Shown here: positions 1 to 7,319 of the stretch, piece after piece | How positions within the stretch are numbered: position 1 is the stretch's first letter | Layout of the letters: each line of letters starts with the position of its first letter | DNA from: Streptomyces pactum | GTDB taxonomy: Bacteria; Actinomycetota; Actinomycetes; Streptomycetales; Streptomycetaceae | Length of the DNA: 64,000 bases | Assembly: GCF_016031615.1 (NCBI RefSeq) | Contig: NZ_JACYXC010000001.1 | Span: forward strand, 6,014,001-6,078,000 | Direction of reading: 5' to 3' | Made by a program: the position numbers and the translations under genes | The notes under the pieces: model-generated | Seen by the model: the letters and a program-made list of their open reading frames with translations, nothing else | Databases searched by the model: none | Told to the model about the DNA's origin: nothing

Positions 1-1154
1 CGTGCGGCCAGCCGGGTGGCGACGGGCTCGGTGTAGCGGGCGGTCAGCGGCCCCAGCACGACCAGGACGAGCACGTACGCGGTGGCCAGCGGCCCGAGAT
101 CCGGTTCGATGCCGGCGGTGACCGCGAGGCCGGCGATGACGATGGAGAACTCGCCGCGGGCCACCAGGGTGCCGCCGGCCCGCCAGCGGCCCTTGGCCGA
201 GATCCCCGCCCGCCGGGCCGCCCAGTAGCCGGTGGCGATCTTCGTACCGGCGGTGAACACCGCCAGCGCGAGCGCGGGAAGCAGCACCGGCGGAATGCTC
301 GACGGGTCGGTGTGCAGACCGAAGAAGACGAAGAACACGGCCGCGAACAGGTCCCGCAGCGGGCTGAGGAGGTTGTGCGCGCCCTCGGCGACCTCACCGG
401 ACAGGGCGATGCCGACGAGGAAGGCGCCGACCGCGGCGGACACCTGGAGCTGCTGGGCGATCCCGGCGACCAGGAGGGTCAGGCCCAGGACGACCAGGAG
501 CAGCTTCTCGGGGTCGTCGCTGGAGACGAACCGGGAGATGATCCGGCCGTACCGGACGGCCAGGAACAGCACCAGCCCCGCGACGCCGAGCGCGATGGCC
601 AGTGTGAGGCTGCCCGCGGCCAGCCCCACGCCGGCCAGCAGCGCGGTGACGATGGGCAGGTAGACGGCCATGGCCAGGTCCTCCAGCACCAGGATGCTGA
701 GGATCACCGGCGTCTCGCGGTTGCCCAGCCGCCCGAGGTCACCCATCACCTTGGCGATGACCCCGGACGAGGAGATCCAGGTCACCCCGGCCAGCACCAC
801 CGCCGCCACCGGCCCCCAGCCCAGCAGCAGCGCCATCGCCGCGCCGGGCAGCGCGTTGAGGGCGGCGTCCACCAGGCCCGCCGGGTACTGCGTACGGAGG
901 TTGGAGACCAGGTCGCTGGCGGTGTACTCCAGCCCGAGCATCAGCAGGAGCAGGATCACGCCGATCTCGGCCCCGATGGCGACGAACTCCTCGCTGGCGC
1001 CCAGCGGCAGCAGCCCGCCCGTCCCGAAGGCGAGCCCGGCCAGGAGGTAGAGCGGGATGGGGGAGAACTGGAACCGCCCGGCGAACCGGCCGAGCAGGCC
1101 GAGCCCGAGGATGATGGCGCCGAACTCGATCAGGAAGATCGCGGAGGAGTGCAC
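1..1154 (-). CDS. Monovalent cation:proton antiporter, KhtU/KefB-like (CPA2), 3' end missing
   Basis: Membrane K+(Na+)/H+ antiporter of the CPA2 family. Read from a GTG at 1154 the protein starts HSSAIFLIEFGAIILGLG and gives about 384 residues of successive hydrophobic helices, with GLEYTASDL and a FFVFFGLHTDP segment typical of Na/H exchanger domains. It runs off the left edge, so the C-terminus is unseen. A GGGAG ribosome site precedes the GTG, and the start lies 3 bp after the stop of the TrkA-C gene, so the two form an operon. The arrangement matches the Bacillus KhtT (regulator) and KhtU (antiporter) pair. Assignment to the family is firm; substrate preference is inferred. Confidence 0.85.
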   Translation of the reverse strand, partial: MHSSAIFLIEFGAIILGLGLLGRFAGRFQFSPIPLYLLAGLAFGTGGLLPLGASEEFVAIGAEIGVILLLLMLGLEYTASDLVSNLRTQYPAGLVDAALNALPGAAMALLLGWGPVAAVVLAGVTWISSSGVIAKVMGDLGRLGNRETPVILSILVLEDLAMAVYLPIVTALLAGVGLAAGSLTLAIALGVAGLVLFLAVRYGRIISRFVSSDDPEKLLLVVLGLTLLVAGIAQQLQVSAAVGAFLVGIALSGEVAEGAHNLLSPLRDLFAAVFFVFFGLHTDPSSIPPVLLPALALAVFTAGTKIATGYWAARRAGISAKGRWRAGGTLVARGEFSIVIAGLAVTAGIEPDLGPLATAYVLVLVVLGPLTARYTEPVATRLAA

Positions 1155-1157
1155 CGA

Positions 1158-1628
1158 TCACTCCCGTCCGAGTATCGCGGCGGCCGCCTCCACACCCTCA
1201 CGGGTGCCGATCACGATGAGCACGTCCCCGCCGGCGAGCCGGAACGACGGCGGCGGCGAGGGGATCGCCTCCGCCCGGCGCAGCACCGCCACGATGGAGG
1301 CGCCGGTCTCGCTCCGCAGACACGTCTCGCCCATCAGCCGACCGTTCCAGTGCGAGGCGGCGGGCAGCTCTATCCGCTCGGCGACCAGGCCGAGATCGGT
1401 CGTGGACAGCAGGTTCTGGCAGTGGTGAGAGGGCATCAGCGCGTCGATGAGCGCCTCCGTCTCGCCCGCCGACAGCTTCACCGACAGCGCGCACTGGTCG
1501 GGGTCGTCCCCCCGGTAGGCGCTGAGGATGCGCCCGCCGTCGCGGTGCGCCACGACCGAGAGGAGCCGGTGTTCACGTGTCGTGAGGTCGTAACGGACGC
1601 CGATCCCGGGCAACGGCGTCCTGCTCAT
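1158..1628 (-). CDS. TrkA-C domain regulator of the antiporter (KhtT-like)
   Basis: Cytoplasmic regulatory subunit, 156 residues, starting MSRTPLPGIGVRYDL. The N-terminal half matches KhtT-type proteins (GVRYDLTTREHRLLSVV). The C-terminal 75 residues form an RCK_C/TrkA-C ligand domain (ETGASIVAVLRRAEAIPSPP, then GGDVLIVIGTREGVEAAA). In KhtT this domain binds nucleotide such as c-di-AMP and gates the antiporter; that role is inferred here. It is the first gene of the two-gene operon with the antiporter immediately downstream. The ATG at 1628 is chosen because homology begins there. Confidence 0.85.
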   Translation of the reverse strand: MSRTPLPGIGVRYDLTTREHRLLSVVAHRDGGRILSAYRGDDPDQCALSVKLSAGETEALIDALMPSHHCQNLLSTTDLGLVAERIELPAASHWNGRLMGETCLRSETGASIVAVLRRAEAIPSPPPSFRLAGGDVLIVIGTREGVEAAAAILGRE

Positions 1629-1707
1629 GCGGGGGGCGGGCACGGGGCGTCCTCCTGGGAGCGGGGGCGGGGAAGGGGCGGACACTCGCGGGGCCGCCTT
1701 GGTGAAT

Positions 1708-1736
1708 ACTTTACCTGGGCAACAATTTGGGTCGAA
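1708..1736 (-). promoter_or_regulatory. Putative housekeeping promoter of the khtT-khtU operon
   Basis: Read on the minus strand, TTCGAC (1736-1731) is followed after 17 bases by TAAAGT (1713-1708), about 80 bp upstream of the TrkA-C start. It sits in the only AT-rich patch of this intergenic region. Sequence-based prediction only. Confidence 0.45.
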
Positions 1737-1987
1737 TTTCGGCCATGTGGGAGTTCGCCCCGCGGTGGACGGCGCCGTTCCGGCGGGGGTCCCGGGGATC
1801 CCGGCGCCGGAGCACCGGGCGCGGGCGGCGCGAGGCGTGGTGCGGATCGGCCGGTGCGAGGTGCCCGCCCCACCTCCCGGTGCCGGGGGTGGCGCACCGG
1901 TTCCCATGCGGTGGGCGGTCGGCGGGCGGCGCCGTGCACCATGTCGAACAGCAGGTTGCCGACAGGGACACGGAAGAGGTCGATGCA

Positions 1988-2389
1988 ATGATCGAGTGGA
2001 GGCTGATCAGTTCTGCCGCGAGACCGGTGCCGCCACCGGTGAACGCGCCGACGGTGTGGGCGGCCGCCCTGGTCTCCGCACCCGCGGTGGTCGCCGTCCA
2101 CAACCTGCTCAACGGGCACGGCGATCCGCTGCTCGACACCATCGCGCTGTGCGTGGTGGCCGCCGTGCTGGGCGCCGCCGCCCCGCTCGCGGCGGCCCCG
2201 GGCACCGCCTTGGTCTGCTGGACCTTCATCAGCCTCTTCGCCACGCCGCCCATGGGCCGCTTCTCCTGGACGGTGTACCACGACGTCGAGCGGCTGGGCT
2301 GTCTGCTGCTCGCCGCGGCCGTGGGCACCGTCGGCGCCCGGCTGATCCACGCGCGGGCCGCCTACCGCCGTATACCGCCCGCCGGTTGA
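1988..2389 (+). CDS. Small DUF4118-like membrane protein (KdpD sensor-type transmembrane region)
   Basis: A 133-residue membrane protein starting MIEWRLISSAARPVPPPV. Three to four hydrophobic segments are visible: VWAAALVSAPAVVAVHNLL, TIALCVVAAVLGAAAPLAA, TALVCWTFISLF and CLLLAAAVGTVGARL. This resembles the DUF4118 four-helix module of KdpD-type sensors, but no kinase domain follows. GGAAGAGG lies 8-9 bases before the ATG at 1988. It diverges from the khtTU operon, with which it might share K+ or stress control. Family assignment is from composition and pattern only. Confidence 0.6.
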   Translation: MIEWRLISSAARPVPPPVNAPTVWAAALVSAPAVVAVHNLLNGHGDPLLDTIALCVVAAVLGAAAPLAAAPGTALVCWTFISLFATPPMGRFSWTVYHDVERLGCLLLAAAVGTVGARLIHARAAYRRIPPAG

Positions 2390-2709
2390 CCGACCGGACC
2401 ATCCGGTGGCCCGGGGGCCGGCTCCGGGCCCCGCACCCCGGAGGGCGCCGCGACCCCCGCGGTACCGGCCCGGTTCCGCTCCCGGCCGGGCGCCACCGCC
2501 CCGGCCGCCCGGTGCCGCGACGTCCGCGGCACCGGAATCCCCGCGGGCCGTACCGGCTCCGGTGGTGTGCCGCCCCGGGCCGCCGCCCTGCGTGAGCCTC
2601 CGCGCGCCGAGTGAGGGGACGGGCCGTTCGCGGCCCGCCGGGGCGGGTGTGGGTGTGCTCCCGCCCGGCCCCGGCCCCGACCCTGGCCCGCGTCACCACG
2701 TGGCCGTAC
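2390..2709. other. GC-rich intergenic region, no gene seen
   Basis: Separates the convergent DUF4118-like and hemerythrin genes. It is low-complexity CCGG/CGCC-rich sequence with several short inverted repeats that may act in termination. No reading frame with a ribosome site or family similarity was found. Confidence 0.5.
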
Positions 2710-3207
2710 TCAGTCGCCGGCGGCGGCCACCAGCTTGCGCACGTTCTCCACGCTGCCGCAGCCGGACTCCAGGTACTGCGTGCGCGCCTTCGAGAACGCC
2801 TGCCCCAGCTCGGCGCGGCGGTCGTCGGCGACGTTCTCCCGCGCGTCGTTGAGCAGGGTGCGCTCCTCCTCGTCCGCATGGTGGTTGACCGCCGTGACCA
2901 GCTCCTCCAGCTTCTCGTCCCACTGCTCGGACGCGGTGTCCTCCACCTCCAGCAGGGCGAGCAGCGCTTCGTTGGCCTCGTGGTGCTCGTGGACGCTGTG
3001 GTCGACGTCCTCGCCCTCGACGTTCTTGTAGCGCCGCAGGGCGGGATAGACCTCGTCCTCCTCGGCCGAGGCATGGGCGATGAGCAGGTCCGCGAACTCC
3101 GCCAGTGCGGCGGCGCGGTCCGCCTCGGCGTTGCGCATCGTGCGGAAGAGGTCCTCCATACGGCGGTGGTCCTGCAGAATGAGCTCGACGACATCGGTGG
3201 ATGACAC
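2710..3207 (-). CDS. Hemerythrin (HHE cation-binding) domain protein
   Basis: Cytoplasmic di-iron-type four-helix protein of 165 residues. The metal-ligand pattern is visible in order: DHRRMEDLFRTM (about residues 13-24), HASAEEDEVYPAL, DHSVHEHHEANEALL and NHHADEEERTLL. This matches bacterial HHE-domain proteins linked to oxygen, nitric oxide or redox-stress handling. The last 50 residues are helical and charged. It is a single gene with no operon partner; the start ATG at 3207 gives the full domain. Physiological substrate is unknown. Confidence 0.9.
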   Translation of the reverse strand: MSSTDVVELILQDHRRMEDLFRTMRNAEADRAAALAEFADLLIAHASAEEDEVYPALRRYKNVEGEDVDHSVHEHHEANEALLALLEVEDTASEQWDEKLEELVTAVNHHADEEERTLLNDARENVADDRRAELGQAFSKARTQYLESGCGSVENVRKLVAAAGD

Positions 3208-3683
3208 AGGGACTCTCCCTCACTGCGGATGACGGTGTTGCCGGTCACGCGGCTACCCGCGTTCGCGCGGATGCGGACGGCGGCCCGGCACGGTTCCGGC
3301 CCGTCACGCTTCGGTCCGCCCCGCATCCGCCGGCCCGGTCGGATCACCCCACCGCGTCCCCCGCGCGCCGGCCGGCACCGCGGCCTGGCGCCCGGCACGG
3401 TCGCCGGTTCCCGCCGGGCGATCGGGGACGCCCGCCGGGCGGCCGGGAACGGGTGCGGCCGGCGGACCGGTCCCGGATCCGCCCGGCACCGCCACCACCG
3501 GAGAGTGCCGGCTCGGGTACCGATGCAGCCGGCCCGGGCACCGATGCCCGACCGGCGTACCAAGGGGGGCTGCCCCCACCCGGACCGGGGGCATACCCCA
3601 CCCGAACTGGGGGGTTTGCCCACCGAAGTTGGGGGGTTGTCCGTAGTGAGGCGAACTGTGCCGCGCCCCTACGGTCGAGCGGT
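3208..3683. other. Divergent intergenic region with G/C-tract repeats
   Basis: About 475 bp between the hemerythrin gene (minus) and the serine hydrolase gene (plus). From about 3560 to 3640 there are short repeated runs of GGGGG and CCCC (for example ACTGGGGGGTTTGCCCAC and GTTGGGGGGTTG). Promoters for both genes should lie here, but I cannot fix one with confidence. Confidence 0.4.
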
Positions 3684-4949
3684 GTGAGGTACCTACCCAA
3701 CACATCGAGCAGATCCCCTGTTCCCAAGCGCCGGTCCGTGCGGTGCGCGGTGGTGCTGGCCGCCGCCTCGGCCCTGGCGGCGGTCGCCGCCCCGGCGCCG
3801 GCCGCGGGCCGGCCGGCCACCGCCCCGACCGCCGCACCGGCCGGCTGCGACCAGGCGCGCGGGGCACTGACCGCCTCCCTGGACACCCTCGTCGCCCGGC
3901 ACGGCACGCCCGGCGTGGCGGCCGAGGTGACCGACCCGCGCTGCGGCCGCTGGTCCGTGGCGCGCGGCGTCGCCGACCTGGACTCCGGCCGTCCGATGCG
4001 TGCCGCGGACCGGCTGCGGATCGGCAGCGTCAGCAAGACCTTCACCGCCACCGTCGTGGTCCAGCTCGCCGCGGAGGGCCGGCTGCGGCTCGACGACCCG
4101 GTCGAGCGGCACCTGCCCGGACTGATCCGGGGCGACGGCCACGACGGCCGCACCATCACCGTGCGGCAACTGCTCCAGCACACCAGCGGCATCGCCGACT
4201 ACGTGGACGCCATCGGCGCCCAGCCGGTGGAGACGTGGCGGTACCGCCACTTCGAGCCGCGGGAACTGGTCGAACTGGGCCTGAAACTGCCGCGCCCGCA
4301 GGGACCGTGGCACTACTCCACCACCAACACCGTGCTGGCCGGGCTGATCGTGGAGAAGGTCACCGGGCGCGGCGTCGAGGCGGAGGTGACCCGGCGGATC
4401 ATCCGCCCGCTGGGCCTGCGCGACACCTACTGGCCCGGGGACGCCACCCGCATCCGCGGCGCGCACTCGCGCAGTTACTTCCCCGCCGACGCGGACACCC
4501 GGCCCGGGCCGGACGGCACCCCCCTGGCCGACGGCACCGCCTGGAACATGACCTTCGGCGGCGCGGGCGGCGCGCTGGTCTCCTCGCCCGCCGACGTCAA
4601 CCGGTTCTTCCGCGCCCTGTTCGGCGGCGAACTGGTGCCCGCGTCCCTGCTCGCCGAGATGAAGCGCACCGTCCCGGCCGACCCCGAGCGGCTGTGGCCC
4701 GGGGCCCGCTACGGGCTCGGGCTGATCGCCTCCCCGCTGTCGTGCGGCGGCATGTGGTGGGGCCACGGCGGCACGGTGCCCGGCGGGCACCGCGCGCTGG
4801 GCGCCATCGGCCCCGGCGGCCGCGGCGTCGCCCTGGCCCTCACCCGGGTGCCGCACAGCGAGCAGGCCGAGCAGGACTTCCGTACGGCCGTGGACACCGC
4901 CCTGTGCGCCACCGGCCCGAACACCCACCAGAGCAAGGAGAACATGTGA
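3684..4949 (+). CDS. Secreted serine hydrolase, beta-lactamase / D,D-carboxypeptidase family (class C type)
   Basis: Exported penicillin-recognising serine hydrolase of 421 residues. A positively charged start (PKRRSVR) and the hydrophobic stretch VVLAAASALAAVAAPAPAA form a signal peptide. Active-site motifs are in order: SVSK within RIGSVSKTFTATVV (SxxK), HYSTTNT (YxN type) and HGGTVPGG near the end (HGG in place of KTG). It resembles Streptomyces R61-type D-alanyl-D-alanine carboxypeptidases and related esterases; the true substrate is open. The GTG at 3684 is chosen to keep the whole signal peptide. Its stop overlaps the start of the next gene (ATGTGA), so the two secreted hydrolases are translationally coupled. 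Confidence 0.87.
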   Translation: MRYLPNTSSRSPVPKRRSVRCAVVLAAASALAAVAAPAPAAGRPATAPTAAPAGCDQARGALTASLDTLVARHGTPGVAAEVTDPRCGRWSVARGVADLDSGRPMRAADRLRIGSVSKTFTATVVVQLAAEGRLRLDDPVERHLPGLIRGDGHDGRTITVRQLLQHTSGIADYVDAIGAQPVETWRYRHFEPRELVELGLKLPRPQGPWHYSTTNTVLAGLIVEKVTGRGVEAEVTRRIIRPLGLRDTYWPGDATRIRGAHSRSYFPADADTRPGPDGTPLADGTAWNMTFGGAGGALVSSPADVNRFFRALFGGELVPASLLAEMKRTVPADPERLWPGARYGLGLIASPLSCGGMWWGHGGTVPGGHRALGAIGPGGRGVALALTRVPHSEQAEQDFRTAVDTALCATGPNTHQSKENM

Positions 4950-6520
4950 CCACCGCGACCACGGTCGGACGCCGCGCCTCGGCCGCGGGCCTGGCCCTCG
5001 CCGCCGCCCTGACCGCGTCCCCCGCCCTGGCCGCCGCGCCGTCCGCCGACCGGGACCGCGCCGCGCAGAAGACCGGCGGGGGGCTGGACCGCTACTACCG
5101 GCAGCACCTGGCCTGGGGCAGCTGTGTCACCGGCCCCGACGACGAGGTGGGCCGCGAGCTGGACAAGGCCGGGGTGCAGTGCGCGGACGTGACCGTGCCG
5201 CTGGACTACTCCAACCCCCGGGGCCGCACCATCACCGTCGCGATATCCCGGCTCAAGGCCACCGACACCCGCAACCGGATCGGCGCGATCCTGCTCAACA
5301 ACGGCGGCCCCGGCGGCACCGCCGTGGACTCCCCGCCGCACGTCCGGAAGCAGATGAAGGACGTCGGCGCGCGCTATGACATCGTGGGCTTCGACCCGCG
5401 GTTCGTCGGCCGCAGCACCCCGCTGGACTGCGGCTGGCCGGTGAGCATCGGCCTGATGTCGGCGGGCCTGGACCGGACAAGCTTCGACGGGCAGGTCGCC
5501 CTCAACAAGAGTCTGGCCGCCAAGTGCCGTGCCACCGACGCCTCGGTGCTGCCGCACATCAACACCCGCAACACCGCTCGCGACATGGACGTCATCCGGG
5601 GAGCGCTGGGGGAGCGGAAGATCTCCTACCTCGGCTACTCCTACGGCACCTACCTGGGCACCGTCTTCACCCAGATGTTCCCCGACCGCGTGGACCGGAT
5701 GGTCCTGGACGGCGCCATCTCCCCGCGCAGGTACGGCCCCCTGCTGATGCGCGACATGGTGGGGCCCAACGAGCGGGCGCTCGCCGCCTGGGCCGACTGG
5801 GCCGCCGAGCGGAACGGCACCTACGGCCTCGGCGACACCCGGGAGCGGGTGCTCGGCACCGTCACCACCGTGCTGGAGGAGGCCGGGCGCCGCCCGCTGA
5901 CCCTGGGCACCGGCGAGCAGACCTACCGGATCGACGACACCCACGTGCCGTTCATCTACTTCATCGGGCTCGCGACCGACAAGGACGAGGCCCGGACCGC
6001 CCTCGCCGAGCAGACCGTCATCCTCAAGAAGGCCGCCGAGGGCCGGACCGCCGCGCTGACGCCGGAACTGACCCAGATCCTGCGGCTCGCGCTCACCGGC
6101 GACGACTCGGCCACGGGCAGCGCGCAGGCGGCCATCCTGTGCGGTGACGGGTACGCCCCGCGCAACCCGGAGACGTACTGGCACGACATCGAGCGCAGCC
6201 GCGAGAAGTACCCGGTGTTCGGCCCGCTGACCAACAACATCAACCCGTGTGCCTTCTGGGACAAGCCCCGGGAGCGGCCCACCGAGGTGCGGCTGGACGC
6301 CGACCCGCTGATCGTCTCCGCCACCGGTGACACCCGCACCCCGCACGACAGCGCCGTCGAGCTGCACCGGATGCTGCCCAGCTCCAAGCTGCTCACCCTC
6401 CAGGGGGCGATCCACCACGGCACCTATGGCGAGTACGGCAACGACTGCGTGGACACCGAGGTCAACCGGTACCTGGCCACCGGCCGGCTGCCCGAGCGCG
6501 ACCTGACCTGCACCAAGTAG
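4946..6520 (+). CDS. Secreted alpha/beta hydrolase, tripeptidyl aminopeptidase (TAP/SlpD) family
   Basis: A 524-residue exported peptidase-like alpha/beta hydrolase. The signal peptide is evident (RRASAAGLALAAALTASPALAAA). Then come the oxyanion region NNGGPGG, the nucleophile elbow GYSYGTYLG (Ser in GxSxG), and a C-terminal TAP-type segment with Asp in SATGDTRTPHDSA and His in GAIHHGTYG. This is the standard architecture of Streptomyces tripeptidyl aminopeptidases. The GTG at 4946 overlaps the previous stop in ATGTGA, so it is co-expressed with the upstream serine hydrolase. A GC-rich hairpin follows the stop. Confidence 0.9.
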   Translation: MTTATTVGRRASAAGLALAAALTASPALAAAPSADRDRAAQKTGGGLDRYYRQHLAWGSCVTGPDDEVGRELDKAGVQCADVTVPLDYSNPRGRTITVAISRLKATDTRNRIGAILLNNGGPGGTAVDSPPHVRKQMKDVGARYDIVGFDPRFVGRSTPLDCGWPVSIGLMSAGLDRTSFDGQVALNKSLAAKCRATDASVLPHINTRNTARDMDVIRGALGERKISYLGYSYGTYLGTVFTQMFPDRVDRMVLDGAISPRRYGPLLMRDMVGPNERALAAWADWAAERNGTYGLGDTRERVLGTVTTVLEEAGRRPLTLGTGEQTYRIDDTHVPFIYFIGLATDKDEARTALAEQTVILKKAAEGRTAALTPELTQILRLALTGDDSATGSAQAAILCGDGYAPRNPETYWHDIERSREKYPVFGPLTNNINPCAFWDKPRERPTEVRLDADPLIVSATGDTRTPHDSAVELHRMLPSSKLLTLQGAIHHGTYGEYGNDCVDTEVNRYLATGRLPERDLTCTK

Positions 6521-6523
6521 ACC

Positions 6524-6551
6524 GGTGCGCCCCGGCACCGGCCGGGGCACC
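6524..6551 (+). terminator. Possible rho-independent-like hairpin after the TAP hydrolase
   Basis: GGTGCGCCCCGG pairs with CCGGGGCACC around a short loop directly after the stop codon. There are two bulged bases and no T-tract, as is common in Streptomyces. Confidence 0.4.
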
Positions 6552-6765
6552 CGCGCCCGCCGCGGGACCGGTGGCCGGCGGGCCGTCACGGGACCCCCGC
6601 GGCGGCCCGCCGGTCCGGACGTTCCCCGGCCCGCCCGCGCCCACCGGCCACCCGCCAGGGGCGCGGGCGGGCCCGGCGCCGTCACCCGGATGCCCCACTG
6701 CCGGTGAGGACCGCGGCCCGATGGGGTCTGCTGTTACCCAGGGACCGTCGAACGGGGAGTGGAGC

Positions 6766-6963
6766 ATGTACGAAATGTGCGTCTGTTCGAGTACGGGCAG
6801 TGCGCTGGTGTGGCATGTCGCGGCCAAGCACGGCAGCCGTGCCCTGTGCGGCCAGCAGCTGCAGGCGTCGCCCGACCCCCCGGACGCGGAGGCCGCCCCG
6901 CACTGCGAGCCGTGCATGGAGAGCTTCCGCTCGCTGATGGCGGAGGGCACCGCACTGGAGTGA
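6766..6963 (+). CDS. Small cysteine-rich protein, function unknown
   Basis: A 65-residue acidic protein starting MYEMCVCSSTGSALVWH. It contains five cysteines arranged CxC, then a single Cys, then CxxC (HCEPCMES), which suggests metal or zinc binding, together with two histidines. A strong GGGGAGTGGAG ribosome site precedes the ATG by about 5 bases, supporting a real gene. It stands alone between the TAP hydrolase and the KimA-like permease. I do not recognise a named family. Confidence 0.6.
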   Translation: MYEMCVCSSTGSALVWHVAAKHGSRALCGQQLQASPDPPDAEAAPHCEPCMESFRSLMAEGTALE

Positions 6964-7160
6964 CCCGCCGCCGGACACGGCCCCGCGGCGCCGGCCCCGC
7001 CCACCGCGGTCCCGCCAGGGGCGCCGCCCGTGTCCCCGCGACCCCGTGAGCCGGGCGGGTAGGCCCCGCCGGCCGACCGTACGGACCGTCGGCCCGGAGA
7101 TGCCCGCGTCGCGGGTCCGCCACGGGCCCGGAGGTGAACGGGCGGGTCCGTACGCCCCGG

Positions 7161-7277
7161 CTCCCCGGCACCGCCGCCCGGGTTCCGTGTTCCGAAGTGC
7201 TCCCCGGCGCCGCCGCCCCGGTTCCGCCTCCCGAAGTGCTCCCCGGCGCCGCCGCCCCGGTTCCGCCTCCCGGCGTA
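7161..7277. repeat. Three tandem copies of a 39-bp repeat
   Basis: Units 7161-7199, 7200-7238 and 7239-7277 each begin CTCCCCGG(C)(A/G)CCGCCGCC and contain GGTTCCG. The middle and last copies are nearly identical; the first has several changes. They end 30-40 bp before the promoter of the KimA-like gene. The flanks (6964-7160 and 7278-7307) are GC-rich with no gene seen. Confidence 0.75.
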
Positions 7278-7307
7278 CCTCCCGGCGTCCGGCCCGTCCC
7301 ACCGGCT

Positions 7308-7313
7308 TAGGCT
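7308..7313 (+). promoter_or_regulatory. -10 box for a leaderless transcript of the KimA-like permease
   Basis: TAGGCT ends six bases before the GTG start at 7320, and no ribosome-binding sequence precedes the GTG. Four genes in this window show exactly this spacing. Confidence 0.5.
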
Positions 7314-7319
7314 CGCGCT

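Noticed and set aside
312..1991. Very long plus-strand open frame (559 codons) opposite the antiporter operon
   Set aside because: It is the antisense shadow of khtT-khtU; repetitive Gln/Asp/His/Arg composition, no family similarity and no ribosome site.
6964..7319. c-di-AMP (ydaO-type) riboswitch before the KimA-like gene
   Set aside because: I looked because KimA genes often carry one, but saw only the 39-bp repeats and a leaderless promoter; no conserved riboswitch core was recognised by eye.
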